In this document: positions 26,315-35,053 of the stretch, piece by piece
Layout: each line of letters begins with the position of its first letter
Position numbering within the stretch: the stretch's first letter is position 1
DNA from: Cupriavidus pinatubonensis
GTDB lineage: Bacteria; Pseudomonadota; Gammaproteobacteria; Burkholderiales; Burkholderiaceae
Length of the DNA: 64,000 nt
Direction: 5' to 3'
Assembly (NCBI RefSeq): GCF_019602855.1
Contig: NZ_CP080767.1
Location: 1,550,001 to 1,614,000 of the forward strand
Program-made: the position numbers and the translations under genes
Notes under the pieces: generated by a model
What the model was told of the DNA's origin: nothing
The model's input: only the letters and a program-made list of their open reading frames with translations
The model's database searches: none

Positions 26315-27289
26315 TTACTTCGCCAACCCCGCATCCTCCCTATACGCCCGAATCACTTCATCAAAGCTCGCATCGCTCTGGAACCCGAGCGACACCGCAC
26401 GCTCTGCATTCCACGCCGCCGGCCACGTGCCGACGATCTTCTCGATGCGTTCCTCGCGTTGCCACGTGACACGGTCAGCCACGGCATCGCCCGCGACGCG
26501 GCGCAGCGCTTCGACCATGCCTGCCGCCGTGACGGACAGCCCCGGAAGATTCACCACGCGGCGATTGCCGAGCCGCTCCCCGTCCAGCTCGATGCCGTTG
26601 ACCAGCGCCGCCACGGCCGCGCGCGGCGACAGCAGCCACAACGGCGTGTCCGCCGCCACCGGGCAATTGGCTTCTACCCCCGACAGCGGCTCACGAATGA
26701 TGCCGCTCGCAAACGACGAGGCTGCCGCATTGGGCTTGCCGGGCCGCACGCTGATGGTCGGCAGGCGCAGTACGCGCCCGTCGACAAAACCGCGACGGCT
26801 GTAGTCGGACAGCAGCAATTCGCCGATGGCCTTCTGCACGCCGTACGACGATTGCGGGTTCAGCGCGGTATCGTCCTGCACCACGGGCGGCAGCTCGCCG
26901 CCATAGACTGCGACCGAGCTGGTGAACAACACACGCGGCTTGTGGCCGAGCTCGCGGCACGTTTCGAGCAGCGCGCGCGAAGCGTCGAGGTTCACGCGCA
27001 TGCCGAGCTCAAAGTCGGCTTCGGCCTGGCCCGACACCACGGCGGCAAGATGGAAGATGGCGCCTGTATCGGCGTCAATGGCCTGCGCGAGCACGGCAGG
27101 GTCCGACAGGTCGCCGGTCACCACGCGAACACGCGCGTCATCGAGGCCTTGCGGCGCAACGACGTCGAGCAGCGTCAGGCGGTCGAAGGCGACCGCCTTG
27201 CCACCCAGGTTCAGGGAGCCGCGCTGCAACAGCAGGCGCGCCAGTTGCAGGCCGAGGAAGCCGGCGCCGCCGGTAATCAGTACGTTCAT
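26315..27289 (-). CDS. denD: D-erythronate dehydrogenase
   Basis: A 324-residue extended SDR/epimerase-fold enzyme: NAD loop ITGGAGFLG at the N-terminus, FHLAAVVSGQAEADFE, the TSSVAVYGG Ser/Tyr stretch and SYGVQKAIGE active Tyr-Lys. The family includes DenD, which oxidises D-erythronate to 2-oxo-tetronate, shown in this bacterial group. The identification is strong because otnI, otnC, otnK and ltnD lie upstream in the same operon. It is the last gene, 20 bases after otnI. Confidence 0.9.
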   Translation of the reverse strand: MNVLITGGAGFLGLQLARLLLQRGSLNLGGKAVAFDRLTLLDVVAPQGLDDARVRVVTGDLSDPAVLAQAIDADTGAIFHLAAVVSGQAEADFELGMRVNLDASRALLETCRELGHKPRVLFTSSVAVYGGELPPVVQDDTALNPQSSYGVQKAIGELLLSDYSRRGFVDGRVLRLPTISVRPGKPNAAASSFASGIIREPLSGVEANCPVAADTPLWLLSPRAAVAALVNGIELDGERLGNRRVVNLPGLSVTAAGMVEALRRVAGDAVADRVTWQREERIEKIVGTWPAAWNAERAVSLGFQSDASFDEVIRAYREDAGLAK

Positions 27290-27309
27290 GGCAATGCTTC
27301 TCAGAGGGT

Positions 27310-28092
27310 TCAGCGCTTCAGGTACGGCTTGATCCAGCCCAGGCCGGCCGAGGTGCCGGCGCGCGGCCGGTATTCGCAGCCGATCCAGCCCTGGTAGCCG
27401 AGGCTGTCGATCGCATCGAACAGGTAGGGGTAGTTCAGTTCGCCGATGTCCGGCTCGTGGCGCTCCGGCACGCCGGCGATCTGGATATGGCCGATGCCGG
27501 CGAAGTCGCGCTGCAGTTTCTTCGTGACATCGCCTTCGACGATCTGGCAGTGGTAGCAGTCGAACTGCACCTTCAGGTTCGCGGCGCCGACTTCCTTGCA
27601 GATGGCCTGGCCGTCGTCCTGGCGGTTCAGGAAATAGCCGGGCATGTCGCGTGTGTTGATCGGCTCGATCAGCACGGTGATGCCTTGGGCGGCAGCGGCC
27701 TTCGCGGCGTAGGCCAGGTTTTCCAGATAGGTGGCACGACAGCGCGCGAGGTCGGTATCGGCGGGAATCAGGCCGGCCATCACGTGGACACGGTCATTGC
27801 CGATCACGCCGGCGTATTCGAGCGCGCGGCCGAAGGCATCGCGGAACTCGGCTTCGCGGCCGGGCAGGGCGGCAATGCCGCGCTCGCCTGCGGCCCAGTC
27901 GCCCGGCGGCGCATTGAACAGCGCCTGCACGAGGCCGCTGGCGTCGAGTCGCGCACGCAGTTCGGCGGCCGGGTACTCGTACGGGAACAGGTACTCGACG
28001 GCCTGGAAGCCGTCCGCCGCGGCAGCGGCGAAGCGGTCCAGGAAGTCGTGCTCCGTGTACATCATCGAAAGGTTGGCGGCGAAACGCGGCAT
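27310..28092 (-). CDS. otnI: 2-oxo-tetronate isomerase (hydroxypyruvate isomerase-like)
   Basis: A 260-residue TIM-barrel protein of the hydroxypyruvate isomerase family: [13 protein letters not shown] start, [11 protein letters not shown], and metal/catalytic Glu and His in [22 protein letters not shown] and [10 protein letters not shown]. In this operon it should convert 2-oxo-tetronate to 3-oxo-tetronate, the substrate of OtnK. Hydroxypyruvate isomerase (Hyi) is the alternative by sequence alone, but the gene context favours OtnI. Confidence 0.9.
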   Translation of the reverse strand: MPRFAANLSMMYTEHDFLDRFAAAAADGFQAVEYLFPYEYPAAELRARLDASGLVQALFNAPPGDWAAGERGIAALPGREAEFRDAFGRALEYAGVIGNDRVHVMAGLIPADTDLARCRATYLENLAYAAKAAAAQGITVLIEPINTRDMPGYFLNRQDDGQAICKEVGAANLKVQFDCYHCQIVEGDVTKKLQRDFAGIGHIQIAGVPERHEPDIGELNYPYLFDAIDSLGYQGWIGCEYRPRAGTSAGLGWIKPYLKR

Positions 28093-28128
28093 GGTTGGAT
28101 TCCAGTTGTGAGTCTTTAAAGCGGCGGA

Positions 28129-29493
28129 TCAGCGGTTGACCAGCTTGGCCGGCGTCAGCCACACGAGCACCGCGCCAATGACCAGGATCGCGGAAAGCAC
28201 ATACATGGGCAGCTGCGTGCTGTGGGTCATGTCTTTCAGCGCACCGATCATGTACGGCGACACGAAACCGGCCAGGTTGCCCACCGAGTTGACCACCGCG
28301 ATGCCCGAGGCCGCGGCGATGCCCGACAGAAACGCGGTCGGCAGCGACCAGAACAGCGGCGCGCAGGTCAGTACGCCAGCGGCAGCCACGGACAGCGCGG
28401 CGATGGCCACGGTCGTATTGTCGGTAAACGAAGCCGCAACCGCAAAGCCCGCGGCACCCATCAGCGCAGGCACGATCAGGTGCCAGCGGCGCTCGCGGCG
28501 CGCGTCGGCGCTGTGGCCGAGGATATTCATCACGACGACCGCACACAGAAACGGAATCGCCGACAGCAGGCCGATATTGAAGTTGCCGGTCACGCCGCTC
28601 GCCTTGACCAGCGTGGGCATCCAGAACGTCAGCGCGTACTGGCCGGTGACGAAGCAGAAGTAGATCAGGCACATCCACCAGACGCGGCTGTCGCTGAAGA
28701 CGGCGCCGAGCGAATGGCCATGCGCCTTGCCGGAGGCCGCGCCCGCGTTCTGCTGGTCTTCCTCGATATTGCGCTTGAGCACGCGCTTCTCGTCGGCGTC
28801 GAGCCACGGCGCCTTGTCGATGCCGTCGCGCAGCACGAAGACGGTTACCACGCCGATCACGAATGCGGGCAGGGCTTCGATCACGAACATCCATTGCCAG
28901 CCGCGCAGGCCGTGGGTATCGTTGAACGCGTCCATGATCCATCCCGACAGCGGGTTGCCGAACATGCCGGCCACTGGAATGCCCGACATGAAAAGGGCGA
29001 TCATCTTCGCGCGACGGTTGGCCGGGTACCAGTAGGTCAGGTACAGGATCACACCCGGGTAGAAGCCTGCTTCGGCCAGGCCGAGCAGGAAGCGCATCAC
29101 GTAGAACTGTGTCGGCGTCTGCACGAACATGAACAGTGACGAGATGATGCCCCACGTGATCATGATGCGCGCTATCCATATGCGCGCGCCGAGCTTGTGC
29201 ATCAGCAGGTTGCTAGGCAACTCGAACAGGAAGTAGCCGATGAAGAAAAGACCGGCGCCAAGGCCGAACACGGTCTCGGAAAAGGCCAGGTCCTGGCCCA
29301 TCTGCAGCTTGGCGAAGCCGACATTGACGCGATCGAGGTACGCGATCACGTAGCACAGCATCAGGAAAGGCATGATGCGCCAGAACACCTTGTTATAGGC
29401 GCGTTTTTCGACCTGGGCGTCGGCATCGAGCCGGGCATTGGCGCCCAGGCTGTCGTAGGCGGGCACGCTGGCCGCGGGTTGGTTGGGATTCAC
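28129..29493 (-). CDS. MFS transporter, anion:cation symporter type, likely for tetronate sugar acids
   Basis: A 454-residue major facilitator with twelve predicted spans. FWRIMPFLMLCYVIAYLDRVNVGFAK and GLAEAGFYPGVILYLTYWYP are signatures of the anion:cation symporter branch that imports sugar acids and aromatic acids. I chose GTG 29493 because GGAGAC lies five to six bases ahead; an upstream in-frame start would add a 23-residue basic segment. It sits inside the otn operon, so D-erythronate/L-threonate uptake is the likely role. Confidence 0.88.
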   Translation of the reverse strand: MNPNQPAASVPAYDSLGANARLDADAQVEKRAYNKVFWRIMPFLMLCYVIAYLDRVNVGFAKLQMGQDLAFSETVFGLGAGLFFIGYFLFELPSNLLMHKLGARIWIARIMITWGIISSLFMFVQTPTQFYVMRFLLGLAEAGFYPGVILYLTYWYPANRRAKMIALFMSGIPVAGMFGNPLSGWIMDAFNDTHGLRGWQWMFVIEALPAFVIGVVTVFVLRDGIDKAPWLDADEKRVLKRNIEEDQQNAGAASGKAHGHSLGAVFSDSRVWWMCLIYFCFVTGQYALTFWMPTLVKASGVTGNFNIGLLSAIPFLCAVVVMNILGHSADARRERRWHLIVPALMGAAGFAVAASFTDNTTVAIAALSVAAAGVLTCAPLFWSLPTAFLSGIAAASGIAVVNSVGNLAGFVSPYMIGALKDMTHSTQLPMYVLSAILVIGAVLVWLTPAKLVNR

Positions 29494-29601
29494 GGTGGTC
29501 TCCGGTTCGGGTTTCGAGGGCGCGCGTGTTCTCCGCGCGGCAGCCTTGTGGCTGCTGCGCACGGGATCGCGTCTGTATTAGTGGGGTACTGCTGCGATGG
29601 T

Positions 29602-30258
29602 CTACCAGCGGGCCTGGAAGGTCTCCCGTAGTTCAGCCAGAGCGCTCTCGCCGAGCGCGGCGCGGGCCGCGAAGCCCGGCATGTCTTTCATCATCATCCA
29701 GAGCTTCGCGGTCTCTTCCAGCTCTTCGAGCGCGAACGCTGCGCGCGAGACGCTGGATTCCCACACCACGGGACCGAGTCGCTCGAGCATCACGCCGCGC
29801 ACCTTGTTGGCAAGCGAGGCGACACGCGCCGCCACGGCCGGATCGCCCGGCCGGTGGTACGGGATCATCGGGATATGACCGACCTTCATCACGTAGTAAG
29901 GCGTGAGCGGCGGCACGATATCGTCGGGCTGCCACACGCCGGCCAGCGTCAATGCGACAAGATGCGTCGAGTGCGTGTGCACGACTGCCTTCGCCTCGGC
30001 ATTGTGGTCGTAGATGGCACGGTGCAGCGTCAGCGTCTTCGACGGCTTGTCGCCGGACACCCAGTTGCCATCTGCGGATACCTTCGCCACGGCAGCCGGA
30101 TCCATCATGCCGAGGCACGCGTCGGTCGGCGTGATCAGCCAGCCGTCATCAAGCCGCGCGCTGATATTGCCGGCCGAGCCAACGGTATAGCCGCGCTGGT
30201 ACAGGCTAGCGCCGATGCGGCAGATCTCTTCGCGCAGCTTGCTTTCCTGGCTCATCAC
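29602..30258 (-). CDS. otnC: 3-oxo-tetronate 4-phosphate decarboxylase
   Basis: A 218-residue class II aldolase-fold enzyme. The metal His pair is in VVHTHSTHLVALT, and SAGNISAR and the TPTDACLG substrate loop are typical. In the tetronate pathway OtnC decarboxylates 3-oxo-tetronate 4-phosphate to dihydroxyacetone phosphate, feeding glycolysis. Its start overlaps the otnK stop by four bases (ATGA), consistent with coupled expression of kinase and decarboxylase. Confidence 0.9.
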   Translation of the reverse strand: MMSQESKLREEICRIGASLYQRGYTVGSAGNISARLDDGWLITPTDACLGMMDPAAVAKVSADGNWVSGDKPSKTLTLHRAIYDHNAEAKAVVHTHSTHLVALTLAGVWQPDDIVPPLTPYYVMKVGHIPMIPYHRPGDPAVAARVASLANKVRGVMLERLGPVVWESSVSRAAFALEELEETAKLWMMMKDMPGFAARAALGESALAELRETFQARW

Positions 30259-31553
30259 TGGCCTCCGAGTTGCGCGAGCGCTTCGGCGAAGAAGTCCTCG
30301 CCGCCGAAGTTGCCCGATTTCAACGCTAGCGCGAGGGGCTGCGCATCGAGCGTGACGGTCGCGGGCACGCCCGGCGCGATCTGTGCGCCGATACGCAATG
30401 CGCGGACGCCAAGCGCCTGCACGACGGCGCCGGAAGTCTCGCCACCCGCGACGACAAAGCGGCGCGTGCCACGTGCGAGCAGGCCTGCGGCGATGCCGGC
30501 CAGCGCTTGTTCGACCAGATGACCGGCACGTTCCACGCCGAGTTCGGCCTGCACGGCTTTGACTTCATCGGGACTGGAGGTCGCGTAGATCAGCACTGGC
30601 TCGTCATGGTTCGCGGCGAAGGCAAGCGCTGTATCCACAATGGCTTCGCCGCGTGCGAGCGCGAGCGGATCGATGCGCAGCGCGGGACGGCCCTGTTCGA
30701 GCCAGCGTGCCACCTGTCCGTTCGTCGCACGAGAGGCGCTGCCGGCCAGCACTACGCCATGGCCGTCGACACGCGGGACGGACGCGGCATCGCCGCGCTG
30801 CGGCAGCAGGCCTGCGCGGCGGAAGTTCTCGGGCAGGCCGAGCGCGATGCCCGACCCGCCAGTGATCAGCGGCAGGTTCGCGCATGCTTCGCCAAGGGTG
30901 AACAAGTCGGCGTCGGACACGGCGTCGGCAATCGCAAGGTGATTGCCATCGGCGCGCAGCGCTTCGATGCGCGCTGTCGTGGCAGCGGGACCCCGTGCAA
31001 CAGCGTCATAGCGCAGCAGACCGACCTTCGCTTTGCTCTGCCGCTGCAGCACGCGCACAAGGTTTGCGTCGCGCATCGGCGTGAGCGGATGGTTCTCCAT
31101 GCCCGATTCGTTCAGCAGTCCATCGCCGACAAACAGGTGGCCGCGGAAAATGGTGCGTCCATTCTCGGGGAAGGCCGGGCAGGCGATCGTGAAATCGCTG
31201 TCCAGTGCCGCGAGCAGGGCTTCGGCGACCGGGCCGATATTGCCGACGTCGGTCGAATCGAACGTCGAGCAGTACTTGAAAACGAACTGCCGGCAGCCCT
31301 GCGCGCGCAGCCATTCGAGTGCGGCCAACGATTGCGACACGGCGTCGGCGGCGGGAATGGTGCGCGACTTCAGTGCGACCACGATTGCATCGGCCTGGCC
31401 GACGTCCCGCACGGCGTGCGCGTCGGGCACGCCGATCGTCTGCACAGTGCGCATGCCGTTGCGCACGAGCGTATTGGCGAGGTCGGTGGCGCCGGTGAAG
31501 TCGTCGGCGATGCAGCCGAGCAGCGGGCGATCTTGTTGCTGGATGGCGGTCAT
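30255..31553 (-). CDS. otnK: 3-oxo-tetronate kinase (former DUF1537)
   Basis: A 432-residue kinase of the four-carbon acid sugar kinase family. The N-terminal domain begins CIADDFTGATDLAN, the substrate-binding stretch includes KYCSTFDST, and the C-terminal nucleotide domain has VAGGETSGAVV and the final KSGNFGG. It phosphorylates 3-oxo-tetronate at O4. L-threonate and D-erythronate both enter through this step. Its ATG is 13 bases after the ltnD stop. Confidence 0.92.
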   Translation of the reverse strand: MTAIQQQDRPLLGCIADDFTGATDLANTLVRNGMRTVQTIGVPDAHAVRDVGQADAIVVALKSRTIPAADAVSQSLAALEWLRAQGCRQFVFKYCSTFDSTDVGNIGPVAEALLAALDSDFTIACPAFPENGRTIFRGHLFVGDGLLNESGMENHPLTPMRDANLVRVLQRQSKAKVGLLRYDAVARGPAATTARIEALRADGNHLAIADAVSDADLFTLGEACANLPLITGGSGIALGLPENFRRAGLLPQRGDAASVPRVDGHGVVLAGSASRATNGQVARWLEQGRPALRIDPLALARGEAIVDTALAFAANHDEPVLIYATSSPDEVKAVQAELGVERAGHLVEQALAGIAAGLLARGTRRFVVAGGETSGAVVQALGVRALRIGAQIAPGVPATVTLDAQPLALALKSGNFGGEDFFAEALAQLGGQ

Positions 31554-31566
31554 GACGTGCTTCGCC

Positions 31567-32460
31567 TCACTCTGCCTTGGCCGGCAGTTCGATGCCGGGG
31601 AAGATCTTGATCACGGCGGAATCGTCTTCGCCGCCGTGGCCGGCGGTGGAGGCCATCATGAACATCTGGTGCGCGGCGGCGGACAGCGGCAGCGGGAATT
31701 TGCTGGTGCGCGCGGTATCGAGCACCATGCCGAGGTCCTTGACGAAGATATCGACTGCGGACAGCGGCGTGTAGTCGCCCGACAGGATATGCGGCACGCG
31801 GTTCTCGAACATCCACGAATTGCCGGCGCTATGGGTGATGACGTCGTACAGCGCATCCGGGTCCACACCTTCGCGCAGGCCCAGTGCCATGGCCTCCGCC
31901 GCGGCGGCGATATGCACGCCCGCCAGAAGCTGGTTGATGATTTTGACCTTGGAGCCGGCACCATGCGCGTTGCCCAGGCGGTAGACCTTGCCGGAGATCG
32001 CGGCCAGCACGTCCTCGGCCAGCGAATACGCTTCGGCGGGGCCGGACGTCATCATGGTCATCTCGCCGCTGGCCGCCCGCGCCGCGCCCCCGGACACCGG
32101 GGCATCGAGCAGAAGGATGCCTTGCTCGCCCAGGCGACGGCCCAGCGCTTCGGCAAACGAGGGCGGCACGGTCGCGCTCGCGATCACCAGCGTGCCGGAG
32201 TGCATCGTCGTGGCGGCACCGTCGGCACCGAACAGAACGGCCTCTGTCTGCTGGGCGTTGACTACCAGCGTGATCACGACATCGCAGCGGCTGCCCAGTT
32301 CGGCGGGGCTTGCGCACGGCACGCCGCCGGCGTCGGCAAAACGCTGCAGCACGTCGGGCCGAAGGTCGCAGGCGTGCACGGTAAATCCGGCTCGCAGCAG
32401 CGACTGCGCGACACCGTTGCCCATGGCGCCAAGGCCGATTACGCCGATATTCCGGGACAT
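31567..32460 (-). CDS. ltnD: L-threonate dehydrogenase (3-hydroxyisobutyrate dehydrogenase family)
   Basis: A 297-residue beta-hydroxyacid dehydrogenase: NAD loop GVIGLGAMGNGVA at the start, substrate-binding DAPVSGGAARAASGEM near residue 120, and GxGxxxKxxN with catalytic Lys173. In the operon it would oxidise L-threonate to 2-oxo-tetronate. Family alternatives such as tartronate semialdehyde reductase are excluded mainly by the otnK/otnC/otnI/denD neighbours. It is the first enzyme gene after the regulator, 51 bases downstream. Confidence 0.9.
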   Translation of the reverse strand: MSRNIGVIGLGAMGNGVAQSLLRAGFTVHACDLRPDVLQRFADAGGVPCASPAELGSRCDVVITLVVNAQQTEAVLFGADGAATTMHSGTLVIASATVPPSFAEALGRRLGEQGILLLDAPVSGGAARAASGEMTMMTSGPAEAYSLAEDVLAAISGKVYRLGNAHGAGSKVKIINQLLAGVHIAAAAEAMALGLREGVDPDALYDVITHSAGNSWMFENRVPHILSGDYTPLSAVDIFVKDLGMVLDTARTSKFPLPLSAAAHQMFMMASTAGHGGEDDSAVIKIFPGIELPAKAE

Positions 32461-32511
32461 AGAAAACTCCTGATGCAGGTAAGGCAGGTCAATCGATAGG
32501 GCGGCGCCGGC

Positions 32512-33249
32512 TTAGCTGGCGGTGCCGGGACGCTCGTCGTCCGCTTCGTCCTGGCCGAGCTGGGACAGGCGGCGGGCGGCGTTGTACATGTGGTTCTGCG
32601 CGGCATTGCGCGCGGCCAGCGCGTCGCCGGCGCGAATCGCGGCGACGATAGCCTGGTGTTCCTCGCGCACCTGGCGCGTGAAGTCGGCGCGGCGCGCTTC
32701 GTTGGTCCGCGTCACGCGCGTGGCGGCTTCCAGGTACTGGCTCAGGAACTCCAGCGTTTTCAGGAAATAGGGATTGCCCGTGGCCGTGGCAATCGCGCGG
32801 TGGAAGGCCACGTCGGCCGCGACGCCGTCGCCCCCCTCGGCCACTTCCGCGTCAAGGCGGGCCAGCGCGGTGTCGATCGCCGTCATGGTGGCATCGGTGC
32901 GGCGGCGTGCCGCCTGCGCGGCCACCTCGGCCTCGATGGCACGGCGCAGTTCGACGATCTGCAGCACCGAGTCGAGCGTACCGGTGTCGGTGTAGTCGAT
33001 CCGCAGCGGGCGGATACCGGCCTGTTCGGTCACGAACACGCCGCTGCCCTGGCGCGACTCGACTACGCCTTCGTACTTGAGCCGCGAGATCGCTTCGCGG
33101 ATAACGGTGCGGCTGACGCCGAATTCTTCGGACAGTACGGCTTCGGTCGGCAGCTTGTCGCCCCGTGCGAAAGCGCCGCTCTGGATCTTGTCGAGCAGTT
33201 GCTCGGCGACGTTGTCGGTCAGGGCGCGGGCAGGTACTTTCTGGAACAC
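32512..33249 (-). CDS. GntR/FadR-family transcriptional regulator of the tetronate operon
   Basis: A 245-residue regulator. The winged helix (about 9-75) includes LPTEAVLSEEFGVSRTVIREAISRL and the wing SRQGSGVFV; the C-terminal FCD domain has the helical pattern with Asp/His metal ligands in AADVAFHRAIA and EEHQAIVAAI. The likely ligand is a tetronate pathway intermediate. It is the first gene of the operon, and a dyad 13 bases upstream of its start suggests autorepression and control of all downstream genes. Confidence 0.9.
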   Translation of the reverse strand: MFQKVPARALTDNVAEQLLDKIQSGAFARGDKLPTEAVLSEEFGVSRTVIREAISRLKYEGVVESRQGSGVFVTEQAGIRPLRIDYTDTGTLDSVLQIVELRRAIEAEVAAQAARRRTDATMTAIDTALARLDAEVAEGGDGVAADVAFHRAIATATGNPYFLKTLEFLSQYLEAATRVTRTNEARRADFTRQVREEHQAIVAAIRAGDALAARNAAQNHMYNAARRLSQLGQDEADDERPGTAS

Positions 33250-33261
33250 GGCATCATCGGG

Positions 33262-33288
33262 TTATACGGTAGTCAGGTCATCATACAA
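33262..33288. promoter_or_regulatory. Putative GntR operator ahead of the tetronate operon
   Basis: The left arm TTATACGGTAGTC (33262-33274) and the complement of the right arm, TTGTATGATGACC, agree at 7 of 13 positions, and the mismatches are nearly all transitions. The strong bases are TT-TA at each outer end. It lies in an AT-rich stretch just upstream of the regulator start, where repressor sites of the FadR subfamily are usually found. Confidence 0.4.
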
Positions 33289-33445
33289 ATTTAATGGTGA
33301 TATGGTACTGAGCGTAAACCCTGATTTGGTGCTTGCCGCACTAGACCGGTGCGGCCAACGGGGGCCGGATTGTGGGTATCATGTCGGCCGCTGGCTGCCA
33401 TACCCGTAGTCCGGCTCGCCTTTACGTCATCTTCCCCGCATCGCC

Positions 33446-33874
33446 ATGCCTGTCTCCGTCCTGATCTGCCCTTGGTCCGAAGCCCGTGAACGCGCGCGCG
33501 CCATCCGTTACACCGTGTTTGTCGAAGAGCAGGGCGTGCCGGTTGAGCTCGAGTGGGACGAATGGGATGAGCCGAGCTGGCACGCGCTGGCGCTGGCCGA
33601 CGATGGCACGCCGGTCGCCACCGGCCGCCTGTTGCCGGATGGTCATATCGGCCGCATGGCGGTGCTCGCCTCGGTGCGCGGCACCGGGGTTGGCGCGCTG
33701 GTGCTGGGAGCGCTGATGCAGAAGGCCGTTGAACTGGGCTACCCCGAGCTCGTGCTCAATGCACAGACGCATGCCGCGCCGTTCTATGCGCGCGTCGGCT
33801 TTGCGCAGGTCGGGGATGAGTTCGAGGAAGCCGGCATCCCCCACGTGGAGATGCGCAAGCGGCTGGGCGCCTGA
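33446..33874 (+). CDS. GNAT-family N-acetyltransferase
   Basis: A 142-residue single GNAT domain. GRMAVLASVRGTGVGALVLGAL holds the acetyl-CoA pyrophosphate loop (R-G-T-G-V-G), and HAAPFYARVGFAQVG is the C-terminal Tyr strand. The EEQGVPVELEWDEWDE stretch resembles the ElaA/YjcF subgroup. The acceptor is unknown. Its stop codon abuts the convergent NRDE gene stop with no gap. Confidence 0.88.
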   Translation: MPVSVLICPWSEARERARAIRYTVFVEEQGVPVELEWDEWDEPSWHALALADDGTPVATGRLLPDGHIGRMAVLASVRGTGVGALVLGALMQKAVELGYPELVLNAQTHAAPFYARVGFAQVGDEFEEAGIPHVEMRKRLGA

Positions 33875-34702
33875 TCAGCGCGGCGCCGGTACCGTGCCCG
33901 TGTCGCGCGCCAGGTTTAGCTTGCCGCGGTACGAAACCTCGCCGGTCTGACCGCTCGCATCAAAGCTGCGCTCGCTGAGGTCGAAGCGGCCGTCATGGCG
34001 CACGCGCAGCACGGTACTCGCGCGCGTGCCGTAGTTGCCCGAGCGGATAAACGCCGACGACAGCAGTTTCTCCCACTCGGGAGCGACGCCGGTCGACGGT
34101 AGCTCGAAGTCGGCAGCCTGCCGGTTATCGGCGAGCAGTTTTAGATAGGGTTCCGCGCTGGCATTGGCATGGCCGGTATCGGCCGCAAGCGCTTCCGCAA
34201 GCGCGCCCACGCGGCTGCGTACCTTTGGCCACGGTGTATCGAGTAGCGCATTGGACAGCCCGTACAGCCCCGGGCGCAGCCGCTGCGGCTGGCGCGAGGC
34301 AGAGCGGTTGCTGTACCACCAGAGTTCGTTAAGGTCGCTGGCCAGCAAGTTGAAGCCGTTGTAGCAGCCATCGGCGCCTGCCAGCGTGCCGAGGTAGTCC
34401 GCAGGCGCGTCATGCCCGCGCAGGAAGCCGGACACCAGTTCGCCGCGCGAACGCGCATCGGTGCGTTTTTCCGATGGGGCGCGATAGTTCGTCAGTGCAG
34501 CAAAGCGGCCATCTCCGCCCACACCCATCCAGGTGCCGGGCTCGCCGATCACGTCGGCCAGGTCGCGGCCGGCCAGCACGTGGGAGGCATCCTGCCACCA
34601 GTGCGCCGGCGCGGCGGGGCGCGCATAGAATTCGTCGCGATTGCCGGCCACCACCAGGGCATAGTCCGGGTGTGATTGCCAGGCAACCAGGATCAGGCAC
34701 AT
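33875..34702 (-). CDS. NRDE (TANGO2-like) family protein
   Basis: A 275-residue protein with the defining start MCLILVAW and AGNRDEFYARP. The Cys2 after Met suggests an N-terminal-nucleophile-like fold. TANGO2 homologues have been linked to haem handling, but the bacterial role is open. It is the last gene of a leftward ygfZ-DUF4936-NRDE group, 45 bases after DUF4936. Confidence 0.87.
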   Translation of the reverse strand: MCLILVAWQSHPDYALVVAGNRDEFYARPAAPAHWWQDASHVLAGRDLADVIGEPGTWMGVGGDGRFAALTNYRAPSEKRTDARSRGELVSGFLRGHDAPADYLGTLAGADGCYNGFNLLASDLNELWWYSNRSASRQPQRLRPGLYGLSNALLDTPWPKVRSRVGALAEALAADTGHANASAEPYLKLLADNRQAADFELPSTGVAPEWEKLLSSAFIRSGNYGTRASTVLRVRHDGRFDLSERSFDASGQTGEVSYRGKLNLARDTGTVPAPR

Positions 34703-34747
34703 TGCTTTGCTTCCTTCCGTTACGGCGCAGAACCAACTGCGACGACC

Positions 34748-35038
34748 CTAGAGCATGTCCAGGTCGATGAAGTGCTCGACCTGGCGCTCGCCATCGACCC
34801 ATTGATCGAGTCCGCTCTGGCGCCACAATCCGGCAAGCGTGGCGTCGAAGGCGGGCGGGACATCGGCATAGCATTCCATCCAGGTCTGCACGCCGGCGCG
34901 GGTTTCCGGCCTGCGCATCAGCGTACCACCAATTCCGGTCGCTTCGGCAACCGTCTCCATCCAGCGATGCCAGTGCGGTAGCGCTTCGGTTGCCAGCGCT
35001 TCGGGGACGCGGAAATAGACGAAGACGTGATCGCTCAT
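34748..35038 (-). CDS. DUF4936-family protein
   Basis: A 96-residue cytosolic protein of the DUF4936 family, which is common in Burkholderiales next to ygfZ. Start MSDHVFVYFRVPEAL, then a conserved LMRRPETRAGVQTWME core. No catalytic motif is visible; the size and alternating strands suggest a small dimeric alpha/beta-barrel domain, as in muconolactone-isomerase-type proteins. It is 15 bases after the ygfZ stop. Confidence 0.85.
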   Translation of the reverse strand: MSDHVFVYFRVPEALATEALPHWHRWMETVAEATGIGGTLMRRPETRAGVQTWMECYADVPPAFDATLAGLWRQSGLDQWVDGERQVEHFIDLDML

Positions 35039-35053
35039 GGCAGCGTCCTGGGG

